64,000 nt of DNA from Desulfopila_A sp964446655 (GTDB taxonomy: Bacteria; Desulfobacterota; Desulfobulbia; Desulfobulbales; Desulfocapsaceae), in the NCBI GenBank assembly GCA_964446655.1, contig CAYUPL010000006.1:1-64000 (forward strand). The letters run 5' to 3'. Positions 35,994 through 44,429 of the stretch are shown in pieces. Within the stretch, counting starts at the first letter, position 1. Every line of letters starts with the position of its first letter. A program made the position numbers and the translations under genes. The notes beneath the pieces are model-generated. The model made no database searches and was not told the origin of the DNA. It saw only the letters and a list, made by a program, of their open reading frames with translations.

Positions 35994-36123
35994 CGACCAA
36001 CATTATGGTCGAGAGCGAAATGAAGAGTTACTACTGATATTAAAAAGCTGTTTTGTCAATACCGGGTGTCGCGAGACCCGGGACTGCAGCTGTGGTCGAA
36101 TTCCGGTGGAAAACTGATTCGAC
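35994..36123 (+). promoter_or_regulatory. Structured leader with alternative hairpins upstream of rnfC
   Basis: Four elements between the DHOD-like gene and rnfC: CGACCA (35994-35999) pairs with TGGTCG (36006-36011); CCGGGT/ACCCGG (36062-36081) encloses a possible GCGA tetraloop; GTCGAAT (36095-36101) pairs with ATTCGAC (36117-36123). The copy of TGGTCG at 36093-36098, inside the last hairpin, could also pair with CGACCA, so the first and last hairpins are mutually exclusive. I cannot match it to a known riboswitch class. Confidence 0.35.
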
Positions 36124-36151
36124 TGTATACTTATTGAGCCATGCTTGTACT

Positions 36152-37474
36152 ATGACGACATTATTTACATTTCCAAGAGGTGGTGTGCATCCGCCGGAAT
36201 CGAAGCAGTTGACCGCCGAGAAACACATTGAGGTAATGCCGATTCCCGCGGAATTAGAAATTATTCTAACTCAGCACATAGGTGCTCCCTGTATGCCAAC
36301 CGTTGCCAGAAAGGAAGAGGTGGGAGAGGGCGCGCTTATCGCCAATGTTGAAAAAGGGCTCGGTGTACCGCTTCACAGCCCTGTTTCCGGCAAGGTGAAG
36401 GCTCTTTCTTCCTCTGTTCATCCTCTTCGTCTCAACGCCCCCTCTATCACTATCACGGTTGATCAGGATGCGGCTCCGTTACGGTATGAAAGAAAGGAAT
36501 GGAAAAATGCGGATCCACAGTCGCTTCTTGATAAGGTCAAAAACGGAGGAGTCATAGGGATTGGTGGAGCTGGTTTTCCAACACATGTCAAACTCTCGCC
36601 ACCGAGTACCAGCCCGGTGAACACATTGGTGCTCAACGGTGCCGAGTGCGAGCCGTATATAACCGCGGATCATCGTCAGATGGTTGAGCACGCCGATGAT
36701 ATCATAGAAGGAGCCAAGGTGATTTTGCGTATCCTCGGCATTCGTGATTGCCTTATCGGTGTCGAGATCAATAAACCTGATGCCATAAAGGCTTTGAGTG
36801 ATGCGGCGCAAAAGGTTGCTGAGTCTGATTACGCCATTGAAGTACGTGGTCTTGAGGTTAAATATCCCCAGGGTTCGGAGAAGCAGCTTATCCAGGCGGT
36901 AACCGGCAGGAAGGTTCCCGGCTATGCTCTTCCTTCTGCTGTCGGCGTGGTTGTGCAGAACGTATCCACCGCCAAAGCAATTTATGATGCGGTTGTGCTG
37001 GAAAAGCCACTCTATGAAAAAGTAGTGACTATTTCAGGCAAGGGAATAGAACGGACTGCCAATCTTATGGTAAAAGTCGGCACGAAGATATCAGATATCG
37101 TTGACTATCTCGGTGGAATCCGACCTGAGTTGAAAAAGATTGTTCTCGGTGGTCCGATGATGGGGTTTGCGGTATCAAATCTCGACATCCCAATCACTAA
37201 GACAACCTCCTCGGTACTTTTCCTCACTGAGGAGGAGATTGATACGACACCGCACTCTCAGTGTATTCGTTGCGGCTGGTGTCTCGACGCCTGCCCCATG
37301 GGTTTGGAGCCCAAGGAAATCGGTCTTTTCGTCGAAGCAAATCATGCCGAAGAAACGGAGCCCTTTGGTGTTTTCGAGTGTTTTGAATGTGGATCATGTG
37401 CATACGTCTGTCCTGCCAAGAGGCCGTTGGTGCAGTTTGTCCGTTTGGCGAAGATGAAAGCGAAAAGAGTTTAG
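36152..37474 (+). CDS. rnfC: Rnf electron transport complex subunit C
   Basis: 440 aa from ATG 36152 (MTTLFTFPRGGVHPPESK). RnfC is the peripheral subunit that binds NAD(H) and FMN. Motifs: GIGGAGFPTHVKL glycine-rich loop, LNGAECEPYITADHRQM, and two C-terminal [4Fe-4S] sites CIRCGWCLDACPMG and CFECGSCAYVCPAKRP. No long C-terminal repeat extension, as in Clostridium-type enzymes. The SD is weak. The preceding structured leader may influence translation. First gene of rnfCDGEAB. Confidence 0.95.
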   Translation: MTTLFTFPRGGVHPPESKQLTAEKHIEVMPIPAELEIILTQHIGAPCMPTVARKEEVGEGALIANVEKGLGVPLHSPVSGKVKALSSSVHPLRLNAPSITITVDQDAAPLRYERKEWKNADPQSLLDKVKNGGVIGIGGAGFPTHVKLSPPSTSPVNTLVLNGAECEPYITADHRQMVEHADDIIEGAKVILRILGIRDCLIGVEINKPDAIKALSDAAQKVAESDYAIEVRGLEVKYPQGSEKQLIQAVTGRKVPGYALPSAVGVVVQNVSTAKAIYDAVVLEKPLYEKVVTISGKGIERTANLMVKVGTKISDIVDYLGGIRPELKKIVLGGPMMGFAVSNLDIPITKTTSSVLFLTEEEIDTTPHSQCIRCGWCLDACPMGLEPKEIGLFVEANHAEETEPFGVFECFECGSCAYVCPAKRPLVQFVRLAKMKAKRV

Positions 37475-37540
37475 AAAAAGTCGGCTGTCCTCTTTTGGGG
37501 GGCGATTTGTCAACTATCAAATACGGTATTGAGGAGAAAC

Positions 37541-38596
37541 GTGATAGAACAGCAAGCGCAAGATAACCTGCCGGTTGCTCCGTCGGGGACATGGAAAGTT
37601 TCCATCTCCCCTCATGTCAAGAGTAACGAGTCGGTTGAAAAAATCATGTGGACCGTGGTGGCCTGTCTGGTGCCGCCGCTGATCCTGTCGGTCTTTGTAT
37701 TTGGAGTACAGGTGCTTTTCATCACAGCGGTTTCAGTTGCCAGCTGTGTCGCCGTCGAGGCTGCCAGTCAGAAATCCCTGGGCAGAAAAGTCACCGTTAA
37801 AGACGGCAGTGCCGTGTTGACGGGCATGTTGCTGGCTTTCATCATACCTCCGGGGGTATCTCCACTGCTGCCCGTTTTGGCTGCGGTTTTTGCAATATAT
37901 ATCGGAAAACACATTCTCGGTGGGATTGGTTATAACTTTTTCAACCCGGCCCTGCTAGGTCGTGCTTTTCTGTTGGCATCTTTTCCAGTGGCGATGACAT
38001 CTGCATGGCTGCCGCCACTGCAAGGCGGGGCGATTTTTTCCTATCTCGGCACTTCGATCGACGCAGTATCAACAGCCACCCCTCTTGCTGTGATGAAAGA
38101 GCAGGGTATGGCGGCATTCACCCAGCAATTCGGAGAAGGTGCAAGCCTCTACACCAGTTTTTTTCTAGGCTGGAGGCCTGGCAGCATCGGTGAAACGTCA
38201 GGATTTCTGATATTGCTTGGCGGTCTCTACCTGCTCTATCGCAGATACATCACCTGGCATATTCCGGTATCGATACTCGGCTCCATTGCCATATTGAGCT
38301 GGATCTTCGGAGGCGAAGGCTATTTTTCCGGTGATCCTTTACTGGCTGTTTTGACAGGTGGAGCAATGCTGGGTGCCTTCTTCATGGCTACCGATTATGT
38401 CACCAGTCCTTCAAACAGAACCTCTCAGATTGTTTACGGCATCGGCATTGGTGCTCTGACCGTACTTATCAGGCTGAAAGGCGGTTACCCCGAGGGAATA
38501 TGTTATGCCATCCTCCTTATGAATCCTTTGTCGACGGTTTTCGACAGCTGGTTCAAGCAGAAACGGTTTGCACTGCCGCAGGGAGGTGACCAATGA
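37541..38596 (+). CDS. rnfD: Rnf electron transport complex subunit D
   Basis: 351 aa integral membrane subunit with covalently bound FMN, a likely ion-translocating element. The FMN-accepting Thr lies in the VSTATPLAVM stretch. About nine or ten hydrophobic helices are seen, with LGGIGYNFFNPALLGR and GGAMLGAFFMATDYVTSP typical of NqrB/RnfD. GTG 37541 follows GAGGAGAAAC. The TTG start four codons earlier would fall inside that site. The stop overlaps rnfG (ATGA). Confidence 0.94.
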   Translation: MIEQQAQDNLPVAPSGTWKVSISPHVKSNESVEKIMWTVVACLVPPLILSVFVFGVQVLFITAVSVASCVAVEAASQKSLGRKVTVKDGSAVLTGMLLAFIIPPGVSPLLPVLAAVFAIYIGKHILGGIGYNFFNPALLGRAFLLASFPVAMTSAWLPPLQGGAIFSYLGTSIDAVSTATPLAVMKEQGMAAFTQQFGEGASLYTSFFLGWRPGSIGETSGFLILLGGLYLLYRRYITWHIPVSILGSIAILSWIFGGEGYFSGDPLLAVLTGGAMLGAFFMATDYVTSPSNRTSQIVYGIGIGALTVLIRLKGGYPEGICYAILLMNPLSTVFDSWFKQKRFALPQGGDQ

Positions 38597-39483
38597 AAAC
38601 CATATTCACCATTATTTTCCGGTTGACCCTGTCCTGTATTCTTGCCGGAACCGTCATGGGAACTACCTATGTTCTCACCAATAAGGCAAAAATAAAAAAT
38701 GAACATGCCAAGGAAGAGCGTGTCGCATTTTCCCTTTTAGGATTCAAGGGTGAGGTGCCGCAGGAAGTTGCGATGACGACGGTTTACAGATACGTGGTTT
38801 CTCAGGGAGGCAACCAGTTTATCGGCTATCTGCTTGAGGCTGGTGAAGACTCTGCCGACGGCTATACCTTTATGCAGATTGATCTCGATGGCAAGCTGGC
38901 TGCAACTGATGACGTCGAACTTGATAAGGCAGGAGCGAGAGAGTACAAGGAGCGCGATGCGGCTATCCTGGAAGCGGTAGGAGCCGGCAGAGATATACGT
39001 TTTGCCGAACAGTTTCAGGTTATCACCGAAAATGGTGAGCGGGTGGCCTATCTGCTCTCCGGGAAATTCCCCGGATTTAAAACCCATATAGCCGTTATGC
39101 TGGCTCTTCGTACCGACTTTTCCATTATCGGTTTTGAGGTTCTTGAACATGAAGAGGATCCTGGCCTGGGGGGTGAGATTGAGCAGAATTATTTTAAAAA
39201 TCAATTCAAAGGCAAACCTTTTGAGGTATTGAAAGATCTGGATGTTGTCAAAGAACCTATCCCTGATGAGTATCTGCAGGCTCTGGAGATGAAAATGGAA
39301 CCGCAGGATCTGGAAAAGATAATGGCTCAATATCGCGGTAATGATATCTATGCCCTTACCGGTGCCACTATCTCGGCCGTTGCCGTTACGGATGGTCTCA
39401 AGGGAATGGCGAAAAAGTTTGCCTACCGCATCAACATAATGGACTCTGTCATCAATAACCAGAACATATCAGTATCTTTATAA
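38593..39483 (+). CDS. rnfG: Rnf electron transport complex subunit G
   Basis: 296 aa. One N-terminal helix (about residues 5-27) and a periplasmic FMN-binding domain with the attachment motif LTGATISAVAV, in which the Thr carries FMN. It is longer than the roughly 200-aa E. coli RsxG. The extra length lies in the periplasmic part before the FMN motif. It passes electrons between RnfD/RnfB and the membrane subunits. ATGA overlap with rnfD. Confidence 0.93.
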   Translation: MKTIFTIIFRLTLSCILAGTVMGTTYVLTNKAKIKNEHAKEERVAFSLLGFKGEVPQEVAMTTVYRYVVSQGGNQFIGYLLEAGEDSADGYTFMQIDLDGKLAATDDVELDKAGAREYKERDAAILEAVGAGRDIRFAEQFQVITENGERVAYLLSGKFPGFKTHIAVMLALRTDFSIIGFEVLEHEEDPGLGGEIEQNYFKNQFKGKPFEVLKDLDVVKEPIPDEYLQALEMKMEPQDLEKIMAQYRGNDIYALTGATISAVAVTDGLKGMAKKFAYRINIMDSVINNQNISVSL

Positions 39484-39504
39484 CCACTAAAAGAGGATTG
39501 TATC

Positions 39505-40122
39505 GTGGCTAACGATAAAACAGGTTTTCAGCTGGTAACCAATGGTATTCTTGCTGAAAATCCCATATTCAAACTGGCGCTGTCAATGTGTCCGGCGGTT
39601 GGTATTTCTACAACCGTAATGAACGGCTTCATGCTTGGTGTGGCGGTGCTGTTCGTGCAGGTTTTTTCCAGTGTGACTATCTCACTTTTTAAAAACGTTA
39701 TACATCCGCGTATCAGGATCCCAACCTATACGCTTACCATTGCCACCTGGGTTACCGTTATTGACCTGACACTGGCGGCAACGATGCCGGAGGCCTATGC
39801 CAAGATGGGAATTTTCGTAAAAATCATCGTTGCCTTTGCCATTATTACCATGCGTCTTGAAATGTTTGCCTGCAAGGAGCCTGTCAGCTCCTCCTTCTGG
39901 GATGGACTTGGCATGGGCCTTGGTTTTATGGTGGGTATGATAACCATCGGTTTTGTCCGTGAACTACTGGGTTCGGGCGCTATTCTGGGATATGACGTAC
40001 TTGGTTTTAAACCGCTGCTTTTTTTCATCCTGCCGAGCGCCGGCTTCTTTGTTGTCGGTTTAATGATGGCCTTTTTTAACTATATCGAAATTGCATATAA
40101 ACGATCCAAGGGTTTGAAATAA
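39505..40122 (+). CDS. rnfE: Rnf electron transport complex subunit E
   Basis: 205 aa, six-helix membrane subunit homologous to NqrD. Conserved stretches: NPIFKLALSMCPAVGIST with the Fe-S ligand Cys, and MRLEMFACKEPVSSSFWDGLGMGLGF with the second Cys. With RnfA it holds an intramembrane [2Fe-2S] cluster. Starts at GTG 39505 after AAGAGGATTG. Its stop and the rnfA start share one base (TAATG). Confidence 0.95.
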   Translation: MANDKTGFQLVTNGILAENPIFKLALSMCPAVGISTTVMNGFMLGVAVLFVQVFSSVTISLFKNVIHPRIRIPTYTLTIATWVTVIDLTLAATMPEAYAKMGIFVKIIVAFAIITMRLEMFACKEPVSSSFWDGLGMGLGFMVGMITIGFVRELLGSGAILGYDVLGFKPLLFFILPSAGFFVVGLMMAFFNYIEIAYKRSKGLK

Positions 40123-41063
40123 TGAACAGAAAAGCCTTACAACCACTGCTGATTGCTGCTCTTCTGCTGTTTTTTCTGCCGGCTAGCGGCTCGGCTGCAG
40201 GTTTCATCACGGAAAAGAGTTTTGGCGCGGAAAACGAAATCATTGTAGAATTTGCCGGACCGGTTGATCCGGCGATAGCTACAGATACAGCCAATTACAC
40301 CATTTATGAAGAGAATGATCCCGATATCAGGCTTGAGCTTGACGAGATCATCCTGGCTGATGACTATAGAAGTGCGACCCTGCGCTTTAAAAGTTCCCTC
40401 AATACCACCATGGCGCATGTGGTGTCCATTGCGCAGATTGACGGTGCGGCCGAACAGACCTTTACGGTATCAACGTCCTATATCGGCTATCTTTTTTCCG
40501 TTCTTATCTCGGCTCTGTTGATAAACAATTTCGTCTTCACAAAATATCTGGGACTCTGTGTCTTTTTCGGTACGGCAAAGAGAAAAACCACCGCCAAGGG
40601 CATGGGGGTTGTGTTTACCCTGGTCATGGTTGCCACAGGTGTGATGAGCTGGTTCTTTTTCCAATATTTTCTTAAGCCCTATAATCTTACCTTTCTGCAG
40701 ATTGTGGTATTTATCGGTCTGACATCACTGACGGTTCAGGCCATTGATACCATTTTGCGTAAGGTCAATCCCATCCTTTTTAACTCATTTGGTGTTTTCC
40801 TTGTGCTGGTTATCGCCAACTGTGTCATTATTGCCGTGCCGTTGATCATGGCGAGTAATGAATATAACTTTTTTGAAACCTTTATGCTGTCCCTTGGTGC
40901 CGGTGGTGGTTTTCTTCTGGCCTTGTATCTCATGAGTTCCGTCAGTGAGCGGCTTATGCTGGCGAAGATACCGCCGACGTTTCAGGGGCTTCCCATAGCA
41001 TTTATTATTGCCGGGCAATTTGCCATGGCATTTCTCGGCTTTTCCGGGCTGAAGATTTTTTAA
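40122..41063 (+). CDS. rnfA: RnfA with an extra N-terminal exported Ig-like domain
   Basis: 313 aa, whereas RnfA is normally about 190-195. Residues from about 118 on are a complete RnfA (YIGYLFSVLISALLINNFVFTK, LGLC146VFFG, VIANCVIIAVPL). Before it lie a signal-peptide-like segment (residues 1-26, RKALQPLLIAALLLFFLPASG then SAA) and about 85 residues of a beta-rich domain (EIIVEFAGPVDPAIATDTAN, then IILADDYRSATLRF) that resembles SbsA-type bacterial Ig-like domains. Only one upstream start has a TAATG coupling to rnfE, so the extension is translated. The fusion would place an extra domain outside the membrane on the Rnf complex. Confidence 0.9.
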   Translation: MNRKALQPLLIAALLLFFLPASGSAAGFITEKSFGAENEIIVEFAGPVDPAIATDTANYTIYEENDPDIRLELDEIILADDYRSATLRFKSSLNTTMAHVVSIAQIDGAAEQTFTVSTSYIGYLFSVLISALLINNFVFTKYLGLCVFFGTAKRKTTAKGMGVVFTLVMVATGVMSWFFFQYFLKPYNLTFLQIVVFIGLTSLTVQAIDTILRKVNPILFNSFGVFLVLVIANCVIIAVPLIMASNEYNFFETFMLSLGAGGGFLLALYLMSSVSERLMLAKIPPTFQGLPIAFIIAGQFAMAFLGFSGLKIF

Positions 41064-41173
41064 TCCGACGGTAACGGAATTGTGGTGAGCTATAATCGTA
41101 TCTCCGGCTATGGTGTGGATTCTTGGACAGGAAGACAACAGAACTTTTTTTGAATATCGATTGAGAGTGTAAA

Positions 41174-42049
41174 ATGGATCCGGCATTAATTAAAATTGCA
41201 TTAGGCGGTGTGGCCCTTCTTGGCTGTATCGGTTTGTTTTTCGGCATAGGGTTGGCCATAGCTGCTCATAAATTTGCCGTCGAGACCAATCCCCTCATTG
41301 AAGAGGTGCTTGAGTCGTTGCCGTTGGCGCAATGCGGCGGATGCGGTTATCCCGGCTGTGAAGGGTATGCCATTGCCGTGGTCAACGATCCCGATGTTCC
41401 TCCTAATCTTTGTTTTCCCGGCAAGGAAAAGGTTGCCAATGTTGTTGCTGAACTGACCGGTAAAAAACTGACGGCTGTTGAAGATCAGATTGCTTTGGTA
41501 CGCTGTTCAAGGGAAGAGGGACGAGTCAGTCACAAGCACGAATATCTGGGTTTTGCCTCTTGCACGGCCGCAAATCTCACTTTTGGAGGACCATCTGCCT
41601 GTCAGTATGCCTGTATCGGCCTAGGCGAATGTGCCGAGGCGTGTCCCTTTGACGCTATTGATATGGTTGAAAACTTTCCCGTGGTTAACCCTGATAAATG
41701 TGTCAGTTGCGGTATATGTGTGAAAACCTGTCCAAAAAACATCATAGAGCTACATCCGCTCCGGGCTCGGGTTTATGTGCCCTGTTCGACCAAGGATCTT
41801 GGCAAAACCGTCAAGGCGGTCTGCAAGGTCGGCTGTATAGGCTGTAAAATGTGTGTCAAAGCCTGCCCGGCTGATGCCGTTACCTATGAAGATAATCTCG
41901 TCAAAATTGACCACAAGGCCTGCATCGCCTATGGGCCCAGCTGTGAAGAGGCCTGCGTGGCGAAATGCCCTCGCGATATTTTCAGGTATTACAAAGGACG
42001 CCAGGTTGTAGCGCGTGGGAGGGTAGACGGCCTCAAAATGGCCGGATGA
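41174..42049 (+). CDS. rnfB: Rnf electron transport complex subunit B (multi-cluster ferredoxin)
   Basis: 291 aa. A membrane anchor helix (about 8-30), the RnfB [4Fe-4S] site CGGCGYPGCEGYA ... C (residues 54-88), then a ferredoxin region with several Cys clusters: CIGLGECAEACP, CVSCGICVKTCP, CIGCKMCVKACP and CEEACVAKCP. It is the entry point for electrons from ferredoxin. Six-gene order C-D-G-E-A-B is that of ion-pumping Rnf clusters. It is separated from rnfA by 110 bases and ends the operon. Confidence 0.95.
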   Translation: MDPALIKIALGGVALLGCIGLFFGIGLAIAAHKFAVETNPLIEEVLESLPLAQCGGCGYPGCEGYAIAVVNDPDVPPNLCFPGKEKVANVVAELTGKKLTAVEDQIALVRCSREEGRVSHKHEYLGFASCTAANLTFGGPSACQYACIGLGECAEACPFDAIDMVENFPVVNPDKCVSCGICVKTCPKNIIELHPLRARVYVPCSTKDLGKTVKAVCKVGCIGCKMCVKACPADAVTYEDNLVKIDHKACIAYGPSCEEACVAKCPRDIFRYYKGRQVVARGRVDGLKMAG

Positions 42050-42062
42050 TCTCTTTGCAATA

Positions 42063-44429
42063 TTAAGCCTTGGTCAGTGGTTCGTCACGTTCCTGGTTGG
42101 CACGGTTGGACTGTAGCACACTCTGAACCGCTGCGGCAAGCTCATGCAGACCATATGGTTTTTTCAGATAAAAACCGGCTCCCAGAGCCATGGTTTCACG
42201 AACGCGTTCTGTTTCCGAAAAACCGCTGGCTATGACAGCCTTCTGTGATGGCCTGAGTTTTTGAATCTCCCGATAGGCCGTCAGGCCGTCCATGCCCGGC
42301 TCCATGATCATATCGAGAAGAATGAGGTCATACTCAGCTTCTGCAACTCTGGCAACAGCCATTTCTCCACTGATAGCTATATCTACAATATACCCCAGGC
42401 TCTTCAGTATTGATGAGGCAATTTCGCGCTGTTCTTCCAGGTCATCCACCACCAGAATCCGTTCGCCGTTGCCGCCGCGGGGTAAAACCCGCCCATTGCT
42501 TGTATTTTTTTGCTGATGCTCCGGCGTAGTTGGAAAATACAAGGTAATGGCCGTGCCCTTTCCCTTTTGACTTACGATATCTATGGCGCCAGCGTGATCT
42601 TTTACGGTTCCCCAGACAACCGACATGCCGAGACCGGTACCGCTGCGCCCCATGACTTTTTTGGTATAAAACGGCTCAAAGATTTTATCGAGATCCTGAT
42701 CGGCGATGCCTTCTCCATCGTCTCTGACGGTGAGGGTGACATACTCTCCGCTGTTGATCTCTTCGTAGCCTTTGTGAGGAGAACTGATATACCTGTTTTG
42801 CAGGCTAATATGAATTGTTCCACCATGAGGCATCGACTCTGCAGCATTGGTGACCAGATTCATGATTGACGTGGATATATGATGAGAAGAGCCCGCAATA
42901 TTAAGTAAATTATCGTCGAAGTTTGTGGTGATATTGATTTTGGGGTACAATGACAAGAGTTTTTTTAATTCCGGACTGGCGAGATACTCCAATACGATAT
43001 CCTGAAGCTGAACGACTTCGGTGACCAGTACTCCCCTTCGGGTTAGAGTAAGGAGGTCCTGGACGATGGCCGCCGCCCTGAGTCCTGATTTATGAATGGT
43101 TTGCAGGGAAGAGTAGAGAGGGTTGCTTTTTTCCATATTCTGGAGAAGCAATTCCGGATAGCTGACAATACCACCTAGAATATTATTGAGATCGTGAGCG
43201 ACACCGCCGGCCAGCATGCCAAGCATTTCCATCTGTTCACTTCTGGAAATTCGTTTGCGCAGCGACTCCTGTTCGAGTTCCATTTGTTTACGCAGGGTGA
43301 TATCCTGAGCATGAATAAGGATTGAGGATGTTTTTTTGAAAGGAATGACCGTGGCCAGAGCCTCTAACCACATCCATACTCCTGTGGGGTGCTGGTATTG
43401 CAATTCAAAATGTTCTACTGTCGATTGTTGCTGGAGCAGCATATCGAAGCGCCGGCGCAGCAAAGCACCTTCTTTTTCATCAAAGAGGGAAGATATTTCC
43501 TTTCCCTGTAAATCACCTCCAGGGCTTTTAAAAAAAGAGGTTGTGGCGTTGTTGGCATAGATAAATCTATCTCCATTAACTACAAAAACAAGGGTCAATG
43601 AGTTCTCCGAGAGGATTCGATATTTTTCTTCGGATTGACGGAGTTCCTCCAAAATCTTGTTAATCTCATCACGTTCGTTTTCCAATTTTGCTATCATATG
43701 ATCAAAGGCGTCGGCGACCTGCTCTATTTCACTGTTGCCTCTGAGGTTTACTTTTACGAAATTACCGCGGCGCACCTCCTTTGTTGCTCTTATGATCTTT
43801 TGTAAAGGAGGAATGATGCGAAGAAGGAAAAGGAGGATAACAACGCCAATCACTGCAAACATGGTACCGTAGGTACCGATGCGGAGAATATTTTGTGCCA
43901 TGCCGATGGGAGCAAAATATTCCTTTTCGGATATAAAACTAATGATATGCCAACGCCAGAAGGGGAAGTAAAAATGTTTTAGATAAATTCTCCGGCCGAA
44001 TAGATCACCTGCAAGGATATCATTTCGTGCTTCCACTTCAGAGAGGCTGCGCAGCAGTCTTTCAGGGTTGTGGTTTGTAATTGGAAAAGTGGAACTCTGT
44101 ATTAAACCGTCACCGTCAAAAATGAGTATATTGATGTTGGGAAAAATCGTTGCCGTTTTGATGATTTCGGTGATAGCTTCTTTTTTGGCGGCACTGTTCA
44201 TCTCGTAGTTTTCTTCCAGGCGAAGCTCGAGCATATGGTTGAGCCGTTCTTCGCAGATGTTCAGGGACATATGAGCCGTGTGGCTTATGGTTTTGTCTGT
44301 CTGTTTTTCCAGCAGAGAGGTCAGAGGCGGGACCAGATAATAGTTGAGCAGCAGCGAAATAAGGGTACCAATGATAATAACGGGCAGCAGCAGACGCCAG
44401 AGCAGGCTATCAAGGAATGTATTAGTCAT
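42063..44429 (-). CDS. Hybrid sensor histidine kinase (Cache-like/HAMP/PAS/HisKA/HATPase/REC)
   Basis: 788 aa. TM1 at about 12-34, extracytoplasmic sensor to about 182, TM2 at about 186-206, HAMP to about 255, PAS at about 268-380, phospho-acceptor H412 in GGVAHDLNNILGG, ATPase domain (DDGEGIADQDLDKIFEPFYTKK, GTGLGMSVV), and a C-terminal receiver domain (ILVVDD, LILLDMIMEPGMDG, KKPYG). It lacks a DNA-binding output. Its start overlaps the end of the periplasmic binding-protein gene by 8 bases, suggesting they form one signalling unit. Convergent with rnfB, 13 bases apart. Confidence 0.92.
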   Translation of the reverse strand: MTNTFLDSLLWRLLLPVIIIGTLISLLLNYYLVPPLTSLLEKQTDKTISHTAHMSLNICEERLNHMLELRLEENYEMNSAAKKEAITEIIKTATIFPNINILIFDGDGLIQSSTFPITNHNPERLLRSLSEVEARNDILAGDLFGRRIYLKHFYFPFWRWHIISFISEKEYFAPIGMAQNILRIGTYGTMFAVIGVVILLFLLRIIPPLQKIIRATKEVRRGNFVKVNLRGNSEIEQVADAFDHMIAKLENERDEINKILEELRQSEEKYRILSENSLTLVFVVNGDRFIYANNATTSFFKSPGGDLQGKEISSLFDEKEGALLRRRFDMLLQQQSTVEHFELQYQHPTGVWMWLEALATVIPFKKTSSILIHAQDITLRKQMELEQESLRKRISRSEQMEMLGMLAGGVAHDLNNILGGIVSYPELLLQNMEKSNPLYSSLQTIHKSGLRAAAIVQDLLTLTRRGVLVTEVVQLQDIVLEYLASPELKKLLSLYPKINITTNFDDNLLNIAGSSHHISTSIMNLVTNAAESMPHGGTIHISLQNRYISSPHKGYEEINSGEYVTLTVRDDGEGIADQDLDKIFEPFYTKKVMGRSGTGLGMSVVWGTVKDHAGAIDIVSQKGKGTAITLYFPTTPEHQQKNTSNGRVLPRGGNGERILVVDDLEEQREIASSILKSLGYIVDIAISGEMAVARVAEAEYDLILLDMIMEPGMDGLTAYREIQKLRPSQKAVIASGFSETERVRETMALGAGFYLKKPYGLHELAAAVQSVLQSNRANQERDEPLTKA

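Noticed and set aside
35994..36123. Known riboswitch class upstream of rnfC (cobalamin, TPP, SAM, c-di-GMP, FMN)
   Set aside because: Conserved core sequences of these classes are not present, so only a generic structured leader is proposed.
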